Positions 32,153-35,994 of a DNA stretch of 35,994 bases are shown one piece after another (position 1 is the first letter of the stretch; every line of letters begins with the position of its first letter). A program made the translations under genes and the position numbers. The notes beneath the pieces were generated by a model. It had not been told where the DNA came from. It made no database searches and saw nothing but the letters and a program-made list of their open reading frames with translations. This DNA is from Clavulina sp. PMI_390. Taxonomy: Eukaryota > Basidiomycota > Agaricomycetes > Cantharellales > Hydnaceae. The stretch covers positions 43,280 to 79,273 of the forward strand of contig WIDE01000133.1 in the NCBI GenBank assembly GCA_015039315.1, read 5' to 3'.

Positions 32153-34036
32153 TTATTCCAAATGGTCTACTACCATGTAGGGGCAGAAGGACTTCCGAAC
32201 TGGTAGAACAGTCTCTATCTCATCCTCTTCTTCGTCGTCATCCTCCTCGTACATTTCTCTCGAGAGCAACCATCGACCCGATCGGGGACAAAATGGGTGG
32301 GGGCCAAAGTCAAACATAAAGTCTTTATCACCCTCCATAACTGGAGCGACCACAACACAGTAGCGTTGGCCAAATGCAAGGGAGAGCTCAAGGACCTCAG
32401 GATGACCTGAACCCATCTCTATCGCTATGTCGGGGCGGGGAGGATACTCGGGTGTTGGCCGCCTGACTCTGCCATGCGTTGGGGGCATATATGCGGCGAA
32501 GAAGAAATCGGAAGAGTTCTGGACGCTTCTATCGTGGAGCTCGGGGTTCGGTGTGTCTTGATGGTAGAGAGGACGTGCCACACCACTCTCTGTGTTGAGA
32601 ACGAGGTATAAAGGGTATTCTTGCCAGTCACGACCAATTTGTAGAATTATGTAGATATCATGCGAGAAGACGCAGCAATCCCATTTTTCGAGGTAAACGG
32701 ATGTGACTTCGACCTCGCTGTATGGCCATGGGGATAACTCGATCTCGATGATATGAGATCGGGATGGTCCGAGAATATTATCGGAAGGGCTTGCTTGAGA
32801 CCATATTGTGAAGACAATCTGCACGATAGAATCCGATGCTAGCGCTTCCAGCTCGATCAGTGATCCATCAGGGGTTGGGAAGAATCTCCCTCTTCGCATG
32901 ACATTCTTTGGAGGAATGTTGGAAGGGACACTGTTTGATATGATATCTTTTCTCCAGTCCCAAAGCAGCGCTCGGGAAGGCGCCAGATTGTCAAACTCGA
33001 GGAAGTCGTCAAGAGTCTCAAAGGAAACAAAATCTCCTGCTAGAGTAAGATACCAGTCACGGGCGTGGTAAATGGATGGAAGTGGAACGAGGGAAAATAA
33101 TGGCGACAAGTTCATGGGGCTTATGTGGAGGCGAACAAGGCAATGCCACCTATCATAGTGATGTCGTGAGGGATAATCACCAAAATCGAACCCTAGGGAA
33201 ATCTTACCCAGGCCAGATACTTGCATCTCGGACCATATACGCTTGATGGGAGGAGATGAGAAACGTGAATGTAGAATCTATATCGCAGTATTCAAACTGC
33301 TGTATCGACAAAGAGGTATCTTCCTTGTCTGGCTTGATAGCCATCGTGGCAACCGGCTCGTAAAAGCCATCAGGGACGGGCGTCTGAAGATCATAGCATG
33401 AAAAATGCCAATGATTAGCCCCCGAAAGAGTAACGGCCCAGCGGCCACCAGGGAGAACTGCCGAAGTGGCGTTGGGATATTCGCGGTCATCCTGGTCCTC
33501 ATATTTCCCAAGAGGGTGATAAGCCTCAGCAGACTCTGGGATAACGAAGTTGATATTGGTACGCTGTCCTCTGGGGGGGCCTTCCAGCGAGGGATGGCTC
33601 GCTGCCCATATTATGCGCTCGCGTCGAGTGAGGAGCTTGAAGAGCTCTGTTAATTCCATCTGTGGGAGGGGAAATGAAGAAGCTGGAATCTTTTCTTGAG
33701 AGAGACACCGAAGCGCCAGGGCTATTAGCACGGTGCGACTGTTTACCAAGGCGTTCGTTGAGCGAGAAACCTAAAGGTGACTCTAATCACTTAGCCCTCA
33801 TACTGATAGTCTTAGGTCACGAATGCCCTGTTACTGTAAAGACTAGCACTTACCATAGAAAATAGCACCACCGAACGGATGTCGAGATTCTCGATCACTA
33901 GCACGAGGACATCGATGGGTAGCCTATCAAGGATTGAAGCTCGGACACCAAATTGGCAGTCGCTGAGTAGGAGATTCGTCGATATCGACAGGGCTGAAGC
34001 GGCGACAACCACACCATCTAAAGCAGTAGACATCAC
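32153..34036 (-). CDS. F-box domain protein (580 aa)
   Basis: Three minus-strand exons: 33854-34036, 33208-33770 and 32153-33149. They are joined by an 83-nt intron (gtaagt...tttag) and a 58-nt intron (gtaaga...gatag), both in frame. The F-box-like segment is near residues 34-75: ILDRLPIDVLVLVIENL, then a hydrophobic VVLFSM that splices into VSRSTNALVNSRTV. Such proteins usually recruit targets to an SCF ubiquitin ligase through Skp1. The long C-terminal part (about 100-580) is rich in Trp, Tyr and beta-type segments, with no repeat I can name, and probably binds the partner. An acidic stretch EEDDDEEEDEIE lies near the C-terminus. The N-terminal 30 residues ahead of the F-box are unusual, and the start could lie at the second Met or in an unseen exon. 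Confidence 0.78.
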
Positions 34037-34570
34037 GTTTATCCACTACGCCTGCTCCCAAGATGCTTAGTGATCTATTCGAGGCAGTGCGCGCGACGCA
34101 AACCACCCCCAGCCCCAAAAACAAGTCGACCGAAGGTTTGGTCCATGGTGTGAATGGTCACGTGATCGTTACTTCCTGGAACCAACACCGCGGTAACAGC
34201 TGGTCAGCTTGTTGATGGTGCTGCTAAACTGTAATATTCCTCCAGTCTGGCATAGAAAGAGAGGTTCGCCTCTGTGAGGTTGCTGCAAATTAGATAGTAA
34301 TCTCCGCGAATGACAATGCGAAATTTTCGCAAGAGCTCCACGATGCTTCCCGTTCACTAGCCCCTCGGGAAGGTGGGATCAATCTCGAAGAAGGAAGAAC
34401 GTAAGATCCAGTCAGAAACAATGAATATCATTCATCTTTCATCGAACCCTAAGATTCGTGTGCTTGCCAAACTTCCCGGATAGGGAGATCACATCGTGGG
34501 TGGGCTGAAGCCTGGCCATAAATAGAGGACGCAAAAAGGCGATCCCATAGTGCTCGAGAGCGATCCCTAT
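34037..34570. other. Intergenic region between two F-box genes
   Basis: This 534-bp stretch lies between the start of the F-box gene and the stop of the next minus-strand gene. It should carry the promoter of the former. The short frame at 34169-34357 has no recognisable features. Confidence 0.45.
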
Positions 34571-35994
34571 TTAATGAGACAAAGTTATCATTAGAACTCC
34601 CAGAGCGCTAAGAATCCTCAAGAGCACAACATACATAGCAGGTGTCAGTCCAAGATTGTGTTGTGAATGGGATTTTTGGGGACTCCATGAGTCAAAATGG
34701 ATGTCCCTAATCCGACTCTCCAGCTCAATCCTTCGCTCTGGGAGGTCGGGGATCTTGCTAGCCTCAGACTCGGAGCTGACGCTCGGATTCTGTTCCTTAG
34801 CTAGTCCGTTCTGAGTTTGAGCCCATGGGTCAGATTCAATAAAGTCGTATAACTCCGCATTATAGATGGTAAGGTTGGGATGATATTGGAGGATCTGCAT
34901 GGCAAGCACATAGAGTCTGTTTATGTCGCGTGGACTTCGTCTGCCCTGCACATAACCGTCTTTCCGTGCTCGTCTGATGATGAGAGCCCTTAATCGGGGA
35001 ATGCGCTGAGGACGAGCTACACTTTCATGCGTATCGCTTGACCAGAGCCCGAAAACATGTCGAATGAAACGTGACAAATAAGGGTCAGCGTCCGTTGTAA
35101 GTTCTAATATGCGTAGCTGATCTATCCTGGAGAGCTCCTCGAAGTAGCCAGGATAGTTGGTGTTTCGCGGTGGAAGCATGCGGAGGTAGATGACAGAAGG
35201 CTCTATCCACGCAGGCAGATAGCGAGAGTCCGGATAATGACACAAACAGCGCAGGGTGGGAGTTTTGAGATAGCTTCTGATTGACCGATTATCCGCCTCA
35301 AGTGCTTTGAGATTGGGAAGAGTCACTATGGTAGGATTATCATACAGGATACTGTGAGAGGATCTGAGGATGAGGGTCAAGAGGGACTGGCAGCGGACTA
35401 GAGTTTCTGCAAATATACTCCACTCAGGGAATATTGCTCGAGAAACAAGCTCCAGCGACGTTAAGCTCTCCAAAGAGAGTCGGGAGGGCATGTTTTGGGA
35501 AGGAATACTAGAGAATACTTCCCGGAGCACGAGATCACGTACGAGGGTCATCTCCGAGGACTGGCCGCTGATAAATGGCAAGAGCTGCTCGAACCAGCCA
35601 GTAGTGAAGTTGTGCGACACATATACGAGCAGACGCCGTAGCTTTGGCATTGAAGGTAGTGGGGGAGGGGTATCGTTTGCCGCTGCGGTATATATCTCCA
35701 GCACAGAAACACGACAGAACGCTGGGTATAACGCATTGCAAACTCTTCGCAGAATGGTGTTATCATACAGCCTATTATTGACGTTATCGATATAGAGCTC
35801 CATTTCAAGGCTCTTGGAGTTTTTTATGGCAACTTGCCAGCTCGCAGCGGCGGCCACAAAGTCGCCATTCACCTTGACTTTGGGAGAGATATAGATGACT
35901 GCCCAAAGTTTCGGAGTCTCAAAGGCAGAAGCCCGCCAGTAAGAAGAGACTGCACAGATATTCGCACGATGGGCGACGAGACCAAAATAGTCCT
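34571..35994 (-). CDS. F-box/LRR-like protein, C-terminal part (5' end beyond window)
   Basis: The minus-strand reading frame is open from the stop at 34571 to the right edge, at least 474 codons. It has no ATG at the point where it enters the window, and the GTG near 35872 is not a plausible start. The segment encoded near 35896-35970 (NICAVSSYWRASAFETPKLW) fits the end of the basidiomycete F-box-like motif, in which Trp-Arg is followed by Thr-Pro-x-Leu-Trp. So the first part of the F-box lies outside. Leucine-rich pieces follow (SMPKLRRLLVYV, SLESLTSLELVS, TLPNLKALEAD, RIDQLRILELTT, RIPRLRALIIRR), typical of the degenerate LRRs in these proteins. A hydrophobic C-terminus (YVVLLRILSALGVLMI) could be a tail anchor. 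No intron is needed within the visible part. It is likely an SCF substrate receptor. Confidence 0.78.
   Translation of the reverse strand, partial: DYFGLVAHRANICAVSSYWRASAFETPKLWAVIYISPKVKVNGDFVAAAASWQVAIKNSKSLEMELYIDNVNNRLYDNTILRRVCNALYPAFCRVSVLEIYTAAANDTPPPLPSMPKLRRLLVYVSHNFTTGWFEQLLPFISGQSSEMTLVRDLVLREVFSSIPSQNMPSRLSLESLTSLELVSRAIFPEWSIFAETLVRCQSLLTLILRSSHSILYDNPTIVTLPNLKALEADNRSIRSYLKTPTLRCLCHYPDSRYLPAWIEPSVIYLRMLPPRNTNYPGYFEELSRIDQLRILELTTDADPYLSRFIRHVFGLWSSDTHESVARPQRIPRLRALIIRRARKDGYVQGRRSPRDINRLYVLAMQILQYHPNLTIYNAELYDFIESDPWAQTQNGLAKEQNPSVSSESEASKIPDLPERRIELESRIRDIHFDSWSPQKSHSQHNLGLTPAMYVVLLRILSALGVLMITLSH

Noticed and set aside
33180..33215. A possible 28-nt intron in the F-box gene
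   Set aside because: A normal 58-nt GTAAGA...GATAG intron (33150-33207) also joins the two frames and needs no unusual length.
1..35994. Search for transposases, reverse transcriptases, tRNA, rRNA and CRISPR-like arrays
   Set aside because: Nothing convincing was seen by eye. The repeats present are explained by the two tandem gene duplications.

Overview
This window is nuclear DNA from a filamentous basidiomycete, most likely an Agaricomycete of the Rhizoctonia/Ceratobasidiaceae kind. The evidence is dense 45-70 nt GT-AG introns, micro-exons, a DUF6534-type seven-helix protein, F-box proteins with divergent C-termini and a fungal SLIP-GC-like GTPase. The genus is an inference. I rebuilt exons by hand from splice consensus, reading frame and comparison between paralogues inside the window. 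I could run no database search.

Layout: (1) 371-4279 (+), a large dynamin-like/SLIP-GC-like GTPase in at least 16 exons, with a 7-nt micro-exon; its P-loop exon is not in the window. (2) 5170-13430, two head-to-tail copies of a two-gene cassette of about 4 kb. Each cassette has a small uncharacterised protein (223 and 221 aa, minus strand) and, divergently transcribed from a shared region of about 840 bp, a 16-exon seven-helix membrane protein (367 and 364 aa). (3) 14033-16074 (-), a third 16-exon seven-helix protein of DUF6534 type (386 aa). (4) 17250-18575 (-), a classical short-chain dehydrogenase/reductase (315 aa) with all catalytic residues. (5) 20232-31717 (+), four tandem NmrA-like NAD(P)-binding proteins (355, 358, 358 and 358 aa). 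Coding exon lengths are identical in copies 2-4, and copy 1 has precisely lost one intron. Each has a TATA-like element 84-90 bp upstream of its ATG. Intergenic repeats between copies 3 and 4 suggest that a further unit was lost. (6) 32153-34036 (-), an F-box protein (580 aa), and 34571 to the right edge (-), the C-terminal part of a second, LRR-type F-box protein.

The overall picture is an accessory, duplication-driven region: three neighbouring membrane-receptor-like genes, five Rossmann-fold NAD(P)-binding genes and two F-box genes. No secondary-metabolite core enzyme, transposase, tRNA, rRNA or CRISPR array is visible. The least described parts are the duplicated divergent cassette (an unknown small protein paired with a seven-helix protein) and the expanding NmrA array.
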